Shown: positions 35,352-44,916 of the stretch, one piece after another | Layout: each line of letters opens with the position of its first letter | Numbering within the stretch: the stretch's first letter is position 1 | From: Wohlfahrtiimonas larvae | GTDB taxonomy: Bacteria > Pseudomonadota > Gammaproteobacteria > Cardiobacteriales > Wohlfahrtiimonadaceae | Length of the DNA: 64,000 nucleotides | Assembly: GCF_039543665.1 (NCBI RefSeq) | Contig: NZ_BAABKE010000001.1 | Span: 389,328-453,327, forward strand | Direction: 5' to 3' | Program-made: the position numbers and the translations under genes | Notes under the pieces: model-generated | Seen by the model: the letters and a program-made list of their open reading frames with translations, nothing else | Database searches by the model: none | What the model was told of the DNA's origin: nothing

Positions 35352-36551
35352 TTAGTCATTGATGAGTTTTAAAATAATGGCATAAGAAATAGGGAGTAAT
35401 GCTGCAACAATGACAACAATCGTCCAACCAAAAGTGTGCCAAATAGGAGCAAATAGTGTGCTGCCTATCGCAACACCGATGTAGTATGCTACAAAATATA
35501 AACTAGATGCGGTGCCTTTATAGCTTTCGGCATGTAGATTGATTAATGCTGCTGCTAATGAGTGTGCAGCAAACATAGCAAAACTCAATAACGCAAGCCC
35601 AACAGTAATGATGAGTAGATTATGAAAAATTGTAAGAAGGGCGCCTAAGCCTAATAAAATTAACATGCTTGTTAATACAAATTTAAGGCTGAATCGATTG
35701 GTGAGTAGACTCACAATAGGGGCGCTTGGGATTCCTAGCATTAGTGCGAGATAAAAAGAGCTGATTGCACCAGTAGATAAGAAAAAAGGTGCATTGCTTA
35801 AATGAAAAGGTAAGTATGTCCAAATACCTGTATAGGTTAATTGAATGATTAGACCAATCAGAAAATAACGTCTTAAAATTGGGTTTTTTAGATGAAAGCC
35901 AATGCCAGAAAATGTTGATAAAATAGAACCTTTGCTAGCGGAAAAATTATTAGATTTCGGTAATAGAAATAGCATAATGGTTGCTGTGATTAATCCTAAA
36001 GCACCAAAAATATAAAGGGCTGTGTGCCATGAATAATAATGCGTAATTACCCCTGACATTACACGGCCAAGTGATCCACCAATGGCATTGGCTGCAATAT
36101 AAAATGCAATGGCAAATTTTTGATCCTGTTTATTGATTTCTTCATTTAAATACGCCAATGCGGATGCAGGCAGTGCACCTGTTACCATACCTTGGAAAAA
36201 TCGAAGTATTAGAATGAATGGCAAGGAGTTTGTACTAGCAATGCATACTAGTAATAGTGAGGATAAAAACAAAGAGAAGAGAATAAAATTTTTTCTACCG
36301 AGTCGATCACTCAGCGAGCCAAATATATTTAAACCAATAATGAGTCCAATAATAGAAAAAGAAAAGGTTAGACTGATGTATGTGCTGGAAACATTAAATT
36401 CTTTAGCTAAGACTGGTAAAATTGGCTGGAAAGAGTAGAGATTTGCAAAAATAAAAATAGAAGTAGCACCTAGTAAAATCGAGATTTTCCAAAATGCAGT
36501 ATCTTTTATTGTATAACCTATAGGTTGTGTAGCAAGCATGGCGAATGTCAA
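35352..36551 (-). CDS. Major facilitator superfamily transporter (YnfM-like)
   Basis: The 399-residue protein has 12 predicted TM segments, the MFS motif between TM2 and TM3 (FGSLSDRLGRKNF) and a second-half counterpart. It resembles YnfM/arabinose-efflux type exporters; the substrate is unknown. A second Met four residues in (MLATQPIGY) could be the start. It stands alone, with a hairpin upstream. Confidence 0.88.
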   Translation of the reverse strand: MTFAMLATQPIGYTIKDTAFWKISILLGATSIFIFANLYSFQPILPVLAKEFNVSSTYISLTFSFSIIGLIIGLNIFGSLSDRLGRKNFILFSLFLSSLLLVCIASTNSLPFILILRFFQGMVTGALPASALAYLNEEINKQDQKFAIAFYIAANAIGGSLGRVMSGVITHYYSWHTALYIFGALGLITATIMLFLLPKSNNFSASKGSILSTFSGIGFHLKNPILRRYFLIGLIIQLTYTGIWTYLPFHLSNAPFFLSTGAISSFYLALMLGIPSAPIVSLLTNRFSLKFVLTSMLILLGLGALLTIFHNLLIITVGLALLSFAMFAAHSLAAALINLHAESYKGTASSLYFVAYYIGVAIGSTLFAPIWHTFGWTIVVIVAALLPISYAIILKLIND

Positions 36552-36601
36552 TGAGTAATAGTAGGATTATCATTGAGCATAGGACAGTTTAATGTTTTAA
36601 A

Positions 36602-36632
36602 CAAGAAGCAAAGATGTTTATATTGCTTCTTG
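36602..36632 (-). terminator. Likely terminator of the DUF1090 gene
   Basis: CAAGAAGCAA (36602-36611) and TTGCTTCTTG (36623-36632) are perfect 10-bp arms around an 11-nt loop. It lies 18 nt beyond the DUF1090 stop on the minus strand, where the stem is followed by only a short T tract. It could also act on the MFS gene leader. Confidence 0.5.
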
Positions 36633-36650
36633 GAGATTCTTTAAATATTA

Positions 36651-37079
36651 CTACATTGATAGACTCTGAAGTTCTTGTTGATAATCATTAAGTTTTTTTT
36701 GTCGCTCTTGAACTTTTTCTGTTTTTTGGCGGATTTTTTTCTCTTTGCCAGAAAGTTTAGCTTGTTCTAATTCTTTCTCTGCTGAGGCTACTTTAGCTTG
36801 TTGTTTTGCAATTTTTTCATTGAGATTTTGTTTGTATATTTCATCATTTAACTCTAGATCTTCACGATAAGTCGCTTTACCGCAATGCTCTCTAACATTA
36901 ATAATGGCACGTTTTAAATTTTCTGCTCGATGAACATTGCCATATTGTTCTGCATAACGTAATTGTATATTGAGATTATCCTCTTTCTTTTTACAGCCAT
37001 AGTCTGTCTGTGCAAAACTAACGCTAGTGAAACTTAATAAGGTGCCCAATAATAATGTAGCGATGAAACTTTTTTTCAC
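36651..37079 (-). CDS. DUF1090 periplasmic protein
   Basis: The 142-residue protein has a signal peptide (KKSFIATLLLGTLLSFTSVSFAQ), then a DUF1090 domain: YGCKKKEDNLNIQLRYAEQYGN, NLKRAIINVREHC, YREDLELNDEIYKQNL, and a long charged coiled coil to the C-terminus (about 90-140). Two cysteines could form a disulfide. It is akin to E. coli YqjC. The role is unknown; likely periplasmic. Confidence 0.88.
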   Translation of the reverse strand: MKKSFIATLLLGTLLSFTSVSFAQTDYGCKKKEDNLNIQLRYAEQYGNVHRAENLKRAIINVREHCGKATYREDLELNDEIYKQNLNEKIAKQQAKVASAEKELEQAKLSGKEKKIRQKTEKVQERQKKLNDYQQELQSLSM

Positions 37080-37172
37080 TATATATTTCCCATTAAATTT
37101 AAATAATAATTAAATTGTAACATAAAAATATAGTTTTTAATAAAACTTTACATTCTATATATTTTTTAATGT

Positions 37173-39365
37173 TTAAATAATTGTTAATTTTGCATATGCT
37201 AAAACTAATGTTTTAGAGCCTGCTTGTTTAAAGTTCACTGTTACACGTGCATGATCGCCAACGCCTTCAAAGTTAGTAATCACGCCTTCATTGAAAACAG
37301 GGTGAGAAACCAATTGCCCCAATGCAAAGCCATTCATTGATTGATCTTGAGTGGATGTAGAATTGGTGTGATTGCCTCGTGCTGTCATAGGTTTGGAGAT
37401 AGCAACTTTCTGGCCTTGTGCTTTGATTAAATGTAATGGAATGTCTCGAATGAAACAAGAAGGCGAAAGGTAAACTGTTTTACCATGAATCATGCGAGAT
37501 GCTGCGGTTGTTAATGTGAGCAACTGTTTTGCACGTGTAATGCCAACGTAAGCTAGTCTGCGTTCCTCTTCTAAACGAGCAGGATCATTGATGGAGCTTT
37601 CACTTGGGAATAAACCGTCATCCATACCCACTAAATAAACATGATCAAATTCCAAACCTTTTGAGCTATGCAAAGTCATTAATTGAATTTTGTCATCATT
37701 ATCAGTATCTGCATTTGCGGCTGAATCCAAGGTGATTTGGCTCAAAAATTCTGATAAATAACCATGAGAAGTTAAAGGTGGTGAATTCGGTTCATTATTG
37801 TAATCTTCCACAAATTGACGACTTGCAGAAATGAATTCATTTAAGTTTTCGATGCGATCTTCACCACGCCCCATGGGTTCTTTTTTATAATGGGCTTCTA
37901 GCTCTACTTTTGTGATGACATCCTGAATGAATTGATCTAACGTTACATCATCTAATGCATCATATAATTCATTGATCAATAATTTGAAGTTCATCAAGGC
38001 ATTATGGGAGCGCTTTGCTAAACTTTGGCTTTCTAAGATATTATTCATTGCGTCCCATAATGAAACTTCGACTTGCATAGCTTCTAATCGAATTTTTTCG
38101 ATGGTTGCAGCGCCAATGCCTTTGGCAGGAGTTGTAATGGCTCGCTCAAAAGAAATATCATCATTGTGATTCACTATTAAACGCAGGTAGCTTGTGATGT
38201 CCTTAATTTCTGCGCGATCAAAGAATCGTAAACCGCCATAAATACGATAAGGAATGTTGGCGCGCAGTAATACCTCTTCAAAGATACGAGATTGCGCATT
38301 TGAGCGATATAAAATTGCTTGTTCTTTGCGAGCGATGCCATTGTCGGTGGCTTCTTTGATTTTGCTCACCACAAACTGTGCTTCTTCATAAGCATCCATC
38401 GCGCTGTATTGTGTGATTTGTGAATCATCACTATTGTCAGTCCATAATTTTTTGGGCAAACGTTCACTGTTTTTTTCAATCACGCTATTGGCAGCATCAA
38501 GAATGGTTGAAGTGGATCGATAGTTTTGCTCTAAACGAACCGTTGTACTGTTGGGGAAATCTTGATCAAAATTCAAAATATTTTCAACGCGCGCACCACG
38601 CCAGCCATAAATGGATTGATCATCATCGCCCACAACAAAAATCTGCTGATGTTTGCCGCTTAACATTCTCAGCCAAGCATATTGAATGCTGTTGGTATCT
38701 TGGAATTCATCCACCAAAACAAATTGAAAACGTTCTTGGTAATGTTTTAATAATGCAGGATTATCACGAAGCATTTCTAATGTACGCAATAAAATTTCAG
38801 AGAAATCCACTAAGCTTGATTGATCGCAAATGGCTTGATATTGAGCATAAAGCTCGATCATTGTATCGTATGCGACATTATTTCTACGTTCAATGTGGCT
38901 TGCTCTACGTCCTTCATCTTTATGGCCACCAATAAAACTTTGTAATGCTTTCGGGCTGACAATTTTTTCATCAATGCCACGTTCACGAAGTAAACGTTTA
39001 CATAATCTTAATTGATCATCGCTATCCATAATTTGGAAATTTTGATCCAATTTTGCATCTGTATGATGTAAGCGCAATAATCGATGACATAAGGAATGAA
39101 ATGTGCCTAACCATAAATTGCGTAAAGGGCGTTTAAGGGATGATTCCAAGCGCGTACGCATTTCTAGTGCAGCTTTATTGGTGAATGTTACCGCTAAAAT
39201 ACCATGAGGTGTTGTTTGTTCTGTTTCCAATAACCATGCAATGCGTGCAACTAAAACTCGAGTTTTACCAGAGCCTGCACCAGCAAGTACACGAACAGGA
39301 CCTAAAGGTGCGGTAACAGCATCATATTGCGCTGCATTGAGTGTGGATAACATAGACATTCTCAA
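37173..39365 (-). CDS. uvrD: DNA helicase II UvrD
   Basis: SF1A 3'-to-5' helicase for nucleotide excision and mismatch repair. The 730-residue protein has Walker A AGAGSGKT (28-35), DEFQDTN, the GDDDQSIYGWRGA motif III, EQNYRST, LMTLHSSKGLEFDHV and VGITRAK. The C-terminal Tudor-like domain (LGQLVSHPVFNEGVITNFEG) favours UvrD over Rep. An in-frame Met two codons in (MSMLSTLN) is an alternative start. A hairpin lies in the leader. Confidence 0.97.
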   Translation of the reverse strand: MRMSMLSTLNAAQYDAVTAPLGPVRVLAGAGSGKTRVLVARIAWLLETEQTTPHGILAVTFTNKAALEMRTRLESSLKRPLRNLWLGTFHSLCHRLLRLHHTDAKLDQNFQIMDSDDQLRLCKRLLRERGIDEKIVSPKALQSFIGGHKDEGRRASHIERRNNVAYDTMIELYAQYQAICDQSSLVDFSEILLRTLEMLRDNPALLKHYQERFQFVLVDEFQDTNSIQYAWLRMLSGKHQQIFVVGDDDQSIYGWRGARVENILNFDQDFPNSTTVRLEQNYRSTSTILDAANSVIEKNSERLPKKLWTDNSDDSQITQYSAMDAYEEAQFVVSKIKEATDNGIARKEQAILYRSNAQSRIFEEVLLRANIPYRIYGGLRFFDRAEIKDITSYLRLIVNHNDDISFERAITTPAKGIGAATIEKIRLEAMQVEVSLWDAMNNILESQSLAKRSHNALMNFKLLINELYDALDDVTLDQFIQDVITKVELEAHYKKEPMGRGEDRIENLNEFISASRQFVEDYNNEPNSPPLTSHGYLSEFLSQITLDSAANADTDNDDKIQLMTLHSSKGLEFDHVYLVGMDDGLFPSESSINDPARLEEERRLAYVGITRAKQLLTLTTAASRMIHGKTVYLSPSCFIRDIPLHLIKAQGQKVAISKPMTARGNHTNSTSTQDQSMNGFALGQLVSHPVFNEGVITNFEGVGDHARVTVNFKQAGSKTLVLAYAKLTII

Positions 39366-39387
39366 AACAAATAGATAATAAAATTGT

Positions 39388-39407
39388 GGCTCATCATATC
39401 ATGAGCC
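39388..39407 (-). promoter_or_regulatory. Hairpin in the uvrD leader
   Basis: GGCTCAT (39388-39394) and ATGAGCC (39401-39407) are perfect 7-bp arms with a 6-nt loop, 22 nt upstream of uvrD. On the minus strand the following tract is ACAATTTTATTA, only weakly T-rich. No LexA box was recognised in the gap. Confidence 0.4.
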
Positions 39408-39518
39408 TGAGTAAAATAAAAAATCACTAGAAGAGCGCTAATTTGAGTTGTCATAAAATACTATGGAAAATTTCATTATAAAAAAATTATAGGATTATTA
39501 AGAGATAATGCTTTTTTA

Positions 39519-39527
39519 TGTTAGAAT
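39519..39527 (+). promoter_or_regulatory. Possible ndk promoter (extended -10)
   Basis: TG-T-TAGAAT (39519-39527) forms an extended -10 about 73 nt upstream of ndk, with no good -35 at standard spacing, as extended -10 promoters tolerate. The ndk start itself is preceded by AAGGAG (39587-39592). Confidence 0.4.
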
Positions 39528-39599
39528 TCCTCGGTTTTTATCATGAAAACATATATCAATTTATTTGTTTAGCTATCGTGAAGCTTTAAGGAGTATTTA

Positions 39600-40040
39600 A
39601 TGGCTATTGAACGTACTTTCTCTATTATCAAACCAGACGCAGTTGCAAAAAATGTAATCGGCGAAATCTACACACGTTTTGAAAAAGCAGGTTTCAAAAT
39701 CGTTGCTGCTAAAATGGTTCATTTAACTCAAGCAGAAGCTGAAGGTTTCTACGCTGTTCATAAAGAACGCCCTTTCTTTAATGATTTAGTACAGTTCATG
39801 GTTTCTGGTCCAGTAATGATGCAAGTATTGGAAGGTGAAAACGCAATCGCTAAGCACCGTGAAATCATGGGTGCAACAAATCCTAAAGAAGCAGCACCAG
39901 GTACAATTCGTGCTGATTTTGCAGATAGCATTGATGCAAATGCTGTTCATGGTTCTGATGCTCCAGAAACAGCTGCTGTAGAAATCGAATATTTCTTTGG
40001 CGCAAATGCAGTTGCACCAGTAAAAATTTGTGATCGTTAA
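39600..40040 (+). CDS. ndk: Nucleoside diphosphate kinase
   Basis: Transfers the gamma phosphate between NTPs and NDPs through a phospho-histidine. The 146-residue protein has AIERTFSIIKPDAV, RPFFNDLVQFMVSGPV, GATNPKEAAPGTIR and the active-site His117 in NAVHGSDAPE. Its length is near normal (143). A strong AAGGAG site precedes the ATG. It opens the ndk-rlmN-pilF-rodZ-hisS-yfgM-bamB-der cluster. Confidence 0.98.
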   Translation: MAIERTFSIIKPDAVAKNVIGEIYTRFEKAGFKIVAAKMVHLTQAEAEGFYAVHKERPFFNDLVQFMVSGPVMMQVLEGENAIAKHREIMGATNPKEAAPGTIRADFADSIDANAVHGSDAPETAAVEIEYFFGANAVAPVKICDR

Positions 40041-40053
40041 TTTTAAGTAAAAA

Positions 40054-41169
40054 GTGAATCAAGTCGTGAGTAATGTAGTGGAAAAAAATTTGTATGGTTT
40101 AACTTATCAAGCAATGCTCGAACTCTGTGAAGAGATTGGCGAGAAGCCTTATCGTGCCATGCAGATTATGAAATGGGTCTATCATAAAGGTGCTGAATCT
40201 ATTGATGATATGACGGATATTTCTAAAAAAACACGTGAAAAATTAAATTCACGACTTGTTTTTGATTTGCCTAAAGTTCTATTGGATCAACCATCGAGTG
40301 ATGGTACTCATAAATGGTTGATTCAGTTAGAATCAGGTAATGCGATCGAAATGGTCTTTATCCCAGAGGATGATCGCGGGACTTTATGTGTTTCATCGCA
40401 AGTAGGTTGTGCATTAGAGTGCACGTTTTGTTCAACTGCGCGTCAAGGTTTTAATAGAAATTTAAGCACAGCAGAAATTGTTGGGCAGGTGATGCTCGCT
40501 AAAAAATTGTTGGGCGAATATGAGAATGACACTCAGCAAAGTCAAAATCGCCGTGTAACGAATGTGGTGCTCATGGGTATGGGCGAGCCACTATTAAATT
40601 TTACAAATGTTACACAAGCGATTGATATCATGTTGAATGATTATGGTTTTGGTTTATCTAAACGCCGTGTAACATTGAGTACCTCTGGTGTTGTGCCTGC
40701 ACTGTATCGTTTGAAAGAAGTTTCAGATGTATCATTGGCTATTTCATTGCATGCGCCGTATGATACATTGCGTGATGAAATTGTGCCCATTAATAAAAAG
40801 TATCCTATTGCAGAATTATTAGAAGCTTGTAAAGCATATATCACAGACTCGTCAGCATATCGTAAGATTACTTGGGAATATGTGATGTTGAAAGATGTGA
40901 ATGATAAAGAAGAAGATGCTTTTGCTTTAGCAAAATTAATTAAAGATATTCCTGGTAAAGTGAACTTGATTCCATTCAATCCTTTTCCAAATTCAGGTTA
41001 TGAATGTTCATCGATGAATCGTATCAATCGCTTTAAAGAGATCTTACAAAGACAAGGTGTTGTTACGACCATTCGTAAAACTCGTGGTGAAGATATTGAT
41101 GCGGCGTGTGGGCAATTAGCAGGCCGAGTGAAAGATAGAACTAAGCGTACAAAAACAGAAAATTCTTGA
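40054..41169 (+). CDS. rlmN: 23S rRNA/tRNA adenine-C2 methyltransferase RlmN
   Basis: Radical-SAM enzyme that makes m2A2503 in 23S rRNA and m2A37 in tRNAs. From GTG at 40054 it is 371 residues. The radical-SAM cysteines are 119, 123 and 126 (CALECTFC), and the two mechanistic cysteines correspond to Cys112 (TLCVSS) and Cys352 (DAACGQL). Another GTG at 40066 is a possible start; the N-terminus is uncertain. It follows ndk by 13 nt. Confidence 0.95.
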   Translation: MNQVVSNVVEKNLYGLTYQAMLELCEEIGEKPYRAMQIMKWVYHKGAESIDDMTDISKKTREKLNSRLVFDLPKVLLDQPSSDGTHKWLIQLESGNAIEMVFIPEDDRGTLCVSSQVGCALECTFCSTARQGFNRNLSTAEIVGQVMLAKKLLGEYENDTQQSQNRRVTNVVLMGMGEPLLNFTNVTQAIDIMLNDYGFGLSKRRVTLSTSGVVPALYRLKEVSDVSLAISLHAPYDTLRDEIVPINKKYPIAELLEACKAYITDSSAYRKITWEYVMLKDVNDKEEDAFALAKLIKDIPGKVNLIPFNPFPNSGYECSSMNRINRFKEILQRQGVVTTIRKTRGEDIDAACGQLAGRVKDRTKRTKTENS

Positions 41170-41216
41170 TACAATCACAAAGTATCGGATTAATAAAGAT
41201 ATAGAAGAGGTAGATT

Positions 41217-41951
41217 ATGCGGTATTTAGCAGTGTTATTGCTTTCGTCTACGTTGTTAGCATGTACAACAACTCAAGGTACAAATACTTCCATGAGGGCG
41301 TCAAATGGCGTGACTGTGGAAAGTTTACCTGAGGCAGATAAGTTAACTTATCAAATGGGTGTTGATTATATTGGTCGCGGTGAATATCAGGTGGCGAATG
41401 AAAAATTAATGTCTTTAGTAAAAAAATATCCGAATTTTTCCGAATTATATGTCATGTTGGGTCTAGGGCAAGAGCGTCAAGGTAAGAAAAGTGATGCCTT
41501 GGCTCTATATTCAAAAGCTATTTCCATTAATCCGATGGATCGTATGGCGATTAAGCATTATGCAATGTTGCAATGTAACGCGTATGATAAGGCTGCACCT
41601 GAAAACCTAGCAAGAATTGCAGAGAATGCACCCACTGAGTTGAAAGCTGGTATGAATAGTGCAGCTGCTGCTTGTTATTTGGTGCATAAAAATGCAATTA
41701 AAGGTAATGAGTATGCTGATCGTGGAATAGCAGCAAATCCGAATTATGCTGATACTTATTATTTTAAAGCAATTGCTGCGAATGAATTAAGACATTTTAA
41801 TGATGTTTTTTCTGCACTAGATCGTTATCATGATGCTTATGGTTATGAACCAGATAGTGTATATTTGGGATTAAATGCTGCTAAAAAAGCACGCAATCAA
41901 GCTGAGATTAGTAAATATGAGCGTGTCATAGCTATGAATCAAGGCCAATAA
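41217..41951 (+). CDS. pilF: Type IV pilus secretin pilotin PilF
   Basis: TPR outer-membrane lipoprotein that helps place and assemble the PilQ secretin. The 244-residue precursor has lipobox LLAC (Cys16), then TPR units (LTYQMGVDYIGRGEYQVANE, YVMLGLGQERQGKKSDALAL, DTYYFKAIAANEL). Position between rlmN and rodZ is the conserved place of PilF/PilW. An AGAAGAGG site precedes the start. It supports a functional type IV pilus with pilT. Confidence 0.93.
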   Translation: MRYLAVLLLSSTLLACTTTQGTNTSMRASNGVTVESLPEADKLTYQMGVDYIGRGEYQVANEKLMSLVKKYPNFSELYVMLGLGQERQGKKSDALALYSKAISINPMDRMAIKHYAMLQCNAYDKAAPENLARIAENAPTELKAGMNSAAAACYLVHKNAIKGNEYADRGIAANPNYADTYYFKAIAANELRHFNDVFSALDRYHDAYGYEPDSVYLGLNAAKKARNQAEISKYERVIAMNQGQ

Positions 41952-41972
41952 ATATAATAACGAAGAGCAAAT

Positions 41973-42968
41973 ATGATTAAGAGTGAATTAGCACAAAAAC
42001 TGATCGAAGCTAGAGAAAGTCGTCAAATTTCATTACAAGATGCCTCTAGAGTATTATCGATTAGAGTGCAAGTATTACAAGATTTAGAGGATGGTCGTTA
42101 TGAACGATTAGGTTCTCTTTTATATGTTAAAAACTATGTTAGAAAATATGCAGATTATTTGAAAATAGATAGTCATGAGATTGATCAGTTATTACCACAA
42201 TTAGAAGATCCTTTTAAAGAGGAGAAAAAGGAAAGTTTAATTCGAGCACAGTTGAATGAAGATAAACGAATGGTGCATCGTTCCTTTTTTAAATGGTATT
42301 CAGTTATTTTGATGGCTTTATTGGCTACAGGGATTGCAACATATTTTGTCTATGGTGAAAAAGTTACGGATATTTTTAATATTCGACCTACACCTGAGAA
42401 AGTTATTAAATATATTACTAAAAGTCCTGAATCAGAGAATATAGTTTCGATTGAAAAAGATGAGGTTGGCGCCGAAGAGTTATCAGAAAAATCTATTTCT
42501 ACACCATCAGTTATGATGAATGATAGTTTTGTGGATTCACAAAATGTAGAAGAAATTTCTGATTTAGATGTCAAATCTGCATTATCAAAATTTGAAGTTG
42601 AACAGATTATTCGAGAAGGTTCATTGAATCCTGATTTGACAGTGATGCAAGAAGACAGTGATCTGGTGGTTGCAGATGACAAAATAATCTTACCTGATGG
42701 GATTTCCTCTCTATCTTTAACATTAAATAATGCAGAATGTTGGGTGCAAATTCGCGATAAAGATAATAAAGTATTAATGAATGAAATTTTACCCGCAAAT
42801 GCGACTTACCATTTAGAGGGCAAAGCGCCGTTTTCATTGCATATTGGTAATGCACAGAGTATTGATAAATTAATGTTCAATGGTGAAGTGGTGGATGAGA
42901 AAATTTATCGCCCGACAGCTAGAACTACTGTTTCAAAAATCAAATTAGAGCCTAAGGAAGAGAATTAA
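41973..42968 (+). CDS. rodZ: Cytoskeletal protein RodZ
   Basis: RodZ links MreB to the envelope and keeps rod shape. The 331-residue protein has an N-terminal cytoplasmic HTH (ELAQKLIEARESRQISLQDA to about residue 80), one TM (109-127), an acidic Ser/Glu-rich periplasmic linker (150-235) and a C-terminal DUF4115 domain (about 240-320) with CWVQIRDKDNKVL. It is followed 3 nt later by hisS; in most relatives ispG lies between them. Confidence 0.94.
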   Translation: MIKSELAQKLIEARESRQISLQDASRVLSIRVQVLQDLEDGRYERLGSLLYVKNYVRKYADYLKIDSHEIDQLLPQLEDPFKEEKKESLIRAQLNEDKRMVHRSFFKWYSVILMALLATGIATYFVYGEKVTDIFNIRPTPEKVIKYITKSPESENIVSIEKDEVGAEELSEKSISTPSVMMNDSFVDSQNVEEISDLDVKSALSKFEVEQIIREGSLNPDLTVMQEDSDLVVADDKIILPDGISSLSLTLNNAECWVQIRDKDNKVLMNEILPANATYHLEGKAPFSLHIGNAQSIDKLMFNGEVVDEKIYRPTARTTVSKIKLEPKEEN

Positions 42969-42971
42969 GTC

Positions 42972-44246
42972 ATGAGTCAAAAGATTCAATCTGTTAAAGG
43001 AATGCATGATGCATTGCCCGCACAAACTGCAAAATGGCAATATATTGAGGGGGTTTTTCGTCAATTATTTGCTCAATATGGTTATCGTGAAATTCGTACC
43101 CCGATTGTAGAAGAAACAAGATTGTTTACACGTTCTTTAGGGGAAGTAACAGATATTGTTGAAAAAGAGATGTATGTTTTTTCAGATAGTGATGAAAAAA
43201 CAAGTTTAGCACTTCGCCCTGAATTAACAGCAGGTATTGTGCGTTCTGGTATCCAACATGGATTGTTTTACAATCAAGTACAAAAAGTATGGCAAATTGG
43301 TTCAGTCTTCCGTTATGACAAACCTCAACATGGTCGTTATCGTCAATTTAATCAGGCAGATATTGAGGTTTTTGGTATCGAATCACCTGATGTAGATGCT
43401 GAAATCTTGGCGATGATTAATCGTTTGTGGCAGAAGTTAGGCGTTTCCGAATATGTAACATTAGAATTAAATTCTATGGGTACAGAAGAGTGCCGTAAGC
43501 GTTATCGCGAAGTCATTGTTAAGTATTTTGAAGATAATATTGAATTATTGGATGAAGATAGTTTACGCCGCTTAAAAACCAATCCACTGCGTATTTTGGA
43601 CTCAAAGAATCCAGCTATGCAAGAGTTATTAAATAGTGCGCCAAAATTATTGGATCACTTGACTGATGAATCAGCAGAGCACTTTAAAAAATTATGCGAA
43701 TATTTAGATGAATTAGGCATTAAATATATTATTAATCACCGTATCGTTCGTGGTATGGATTATTATACACGCACAGTATTTGAGTGGACAACTGATCAGT
43801 TAGGTGCACAGGCAACTGTTTGTGGTGGCGGTCGCTATGATCGTATGGTTGAAGAGTTAGGTGGACATAAAACACCAGCTATCGGCTTTGGTTTGGGTAT
43901 GGAGCGTTTATATCTATTATGTGAAGAAGTGCGACAAATTGAAGATGTTCAGCAGCCAGACTTAATTGCAGTTTTATTAGGAAATGAAGCTAAAAAAGCA
44001 GGATTACCATTAATGGAAAAAATTCGTACAGCATATCCTGATTACTTGGTATCAACTGTATTGGGAGAATCTGGCATGAAATCTCAAATGAAGAAAGCAG
44101 ATCAAAGTGGTGCACGATTTGCTATGATTTTGGGTGAAAATGAATTGGCGAACAATATTGCAATCATTAAAAACTTAAGAGAAAGCGGCGAACAACAAGA
44201 AATTGCTTTATCTGAGTTGGTTGATTGGCTAAAAAATATTAAATAA
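42972..44246 (+). CDS. hisS: Histidyl-tRNA synthetase
   Basis: Class II synthetase that charges tRNA-His. The 424-residue protein starts SQKIQSVKGMHDALP and has motif 2 (GSVFRYDKPQHGRYRQFNQ), the histidine motifs LVRGMDYYTRTVFEW and CGGGRYDRMVEELGG, motif 3 GFGLGMERL and a C-terminal anticodon-binding domain (about 330-424). It starts 3 nt after rodZ and is followed by yfgM. Confidence 0.98.
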   Translation: MSQKIQSVKGMHDALPAQTAKWQYIEGVFRQLFAQYGYREIRTPIVEETRLFTRSLGEVTDIVEKEMYVFSDSDEKTSLALRPELTAGIVRSGIQHGLFYNQVQKVWQIGSVFRYDKPQHGRYRQFNQADIEVFGIESPDVDAEILAMINRLWQKLGVSEYVTLELNSMGTEECRKRYREVIVKYFEDNIELLDEDSLRRLKTNPLRILDSKNPAMQELLNSAPKLLDHLTDESAEHFKKLCEYLDELGIKYIINHRIVRGMDYYTRTVFEWTTDQLGAQATVCGGGRYDRMVEELGGHKTPAIGFGLGMERLYLLCEEVRQIEDVQQPDLIAVLLGNEAKKAGLPLMEKIRTAYPDYLVSTVLGESGMKSQMKKADQSGARFAMILGENELANNIAIIKNLRESGEQQEIALSELVDWLKNIK

Positions 44247-44258
44247 AGGTAATTTAAG

Positions 44259-44879
44259 ATGAGTTTAAACCAGTTTGAAACAGATGAACAGCGTGCAGAA
44301 GCACTCGTTGATTGGTTAAAAGCTAATGGTGTTTGGATATTTTTATCGATCGTTATTGTGATTGGTGGCATTATTGGTTGGGACTACTATAAAGGTCATA
44401 AAAGCAATCGTTTATCAACACAAGCTACAAATTATTATATATTTGAGCAAGCTTTAGAATCTGGGAAATTGGATGATAAGGCAATTGCAGCTGTGATGAA
44501 TGATACTAAGGCTGAGGGCTTTAAAGATTTAGCAATGCTACAGAAAGCAGCATTTCAAGCAAATGATAATGATTTAAAAGGTGCAATTGCAGATTTGCAG
44601 TCACAATTATCTGTGACAAAAGATCCAGTTATGAAAGATTTATTCCGTTATCGTTTAGCTGTTGTTTTGTATGAAAACAAAGATTATACAGCATCTATGA
44701 CAGAGCTAAATCAGATAGTTACTAAGAGTTTGACAGGATTGGTCAAGTCTTTGCAAGGTGATATTTATGTCAAAGAAGGACGTATTGATAATGCTAAAGC
44801 CGTTTATATTGAAGCTTTTGATATTTTGCAATCGTCAGTGATCCAAAGAAAGATTAATCAGTTATCAACCGGCGCTTAA
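44259..44879 (+). CDS. yfgM: YfgM-family TPR-like inner-membrane chaperone
   Basis: The 206-residue protein has a short cytoplasmic N-terminus, one TM (25-43: WIFLSIVIVIGGIIGWDYY) and a periplasmic TPR domain with repeated KDPVMKDLFRYRLAVVLYEN and LQGDIYVKEGRIDNAKAVY units. E. coli YfgM is an ancillary SecYEG subunit that works with PpiD. Position between hisS and bamB is conserved. Confidence 0.93.
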   Translation: MSLNQFETDEQRAEALVDWLKANGVWIFLSIVIVIGGIIGWDYYKGHKSNRLSTQATNYYIFEQALESGKLDDKAIAAVMNDTKAEGFKDLAMLQKAAFQANDNDLKGAIADLQSQLSVTKDPVMKDLFRYRLAVVLYENKDYTASMTELNQIVTKSLTGLVKSLQGDIYVKEGRIDNAKAVYIEAFDILQSSVIQRKINQLSTGA

Positions 44880-44916
44880 TGCTGAGAATTCTAAGATTCG
44901 AATTGAAGGATAGAGT

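Noticed and set aside
34347..36551. Drug-resistance island around the MFS transporter
   Set aside because: The transporter is a lone YnfM-like gene in ordinary chromosomal context, without regulators or mobile elements nearby.
38420..38935. 171-codon plus-strand frame inside uvrD
   Set aside because: Antisense shadow of uvrD; His/Trp-rich composition unlike real proteins.
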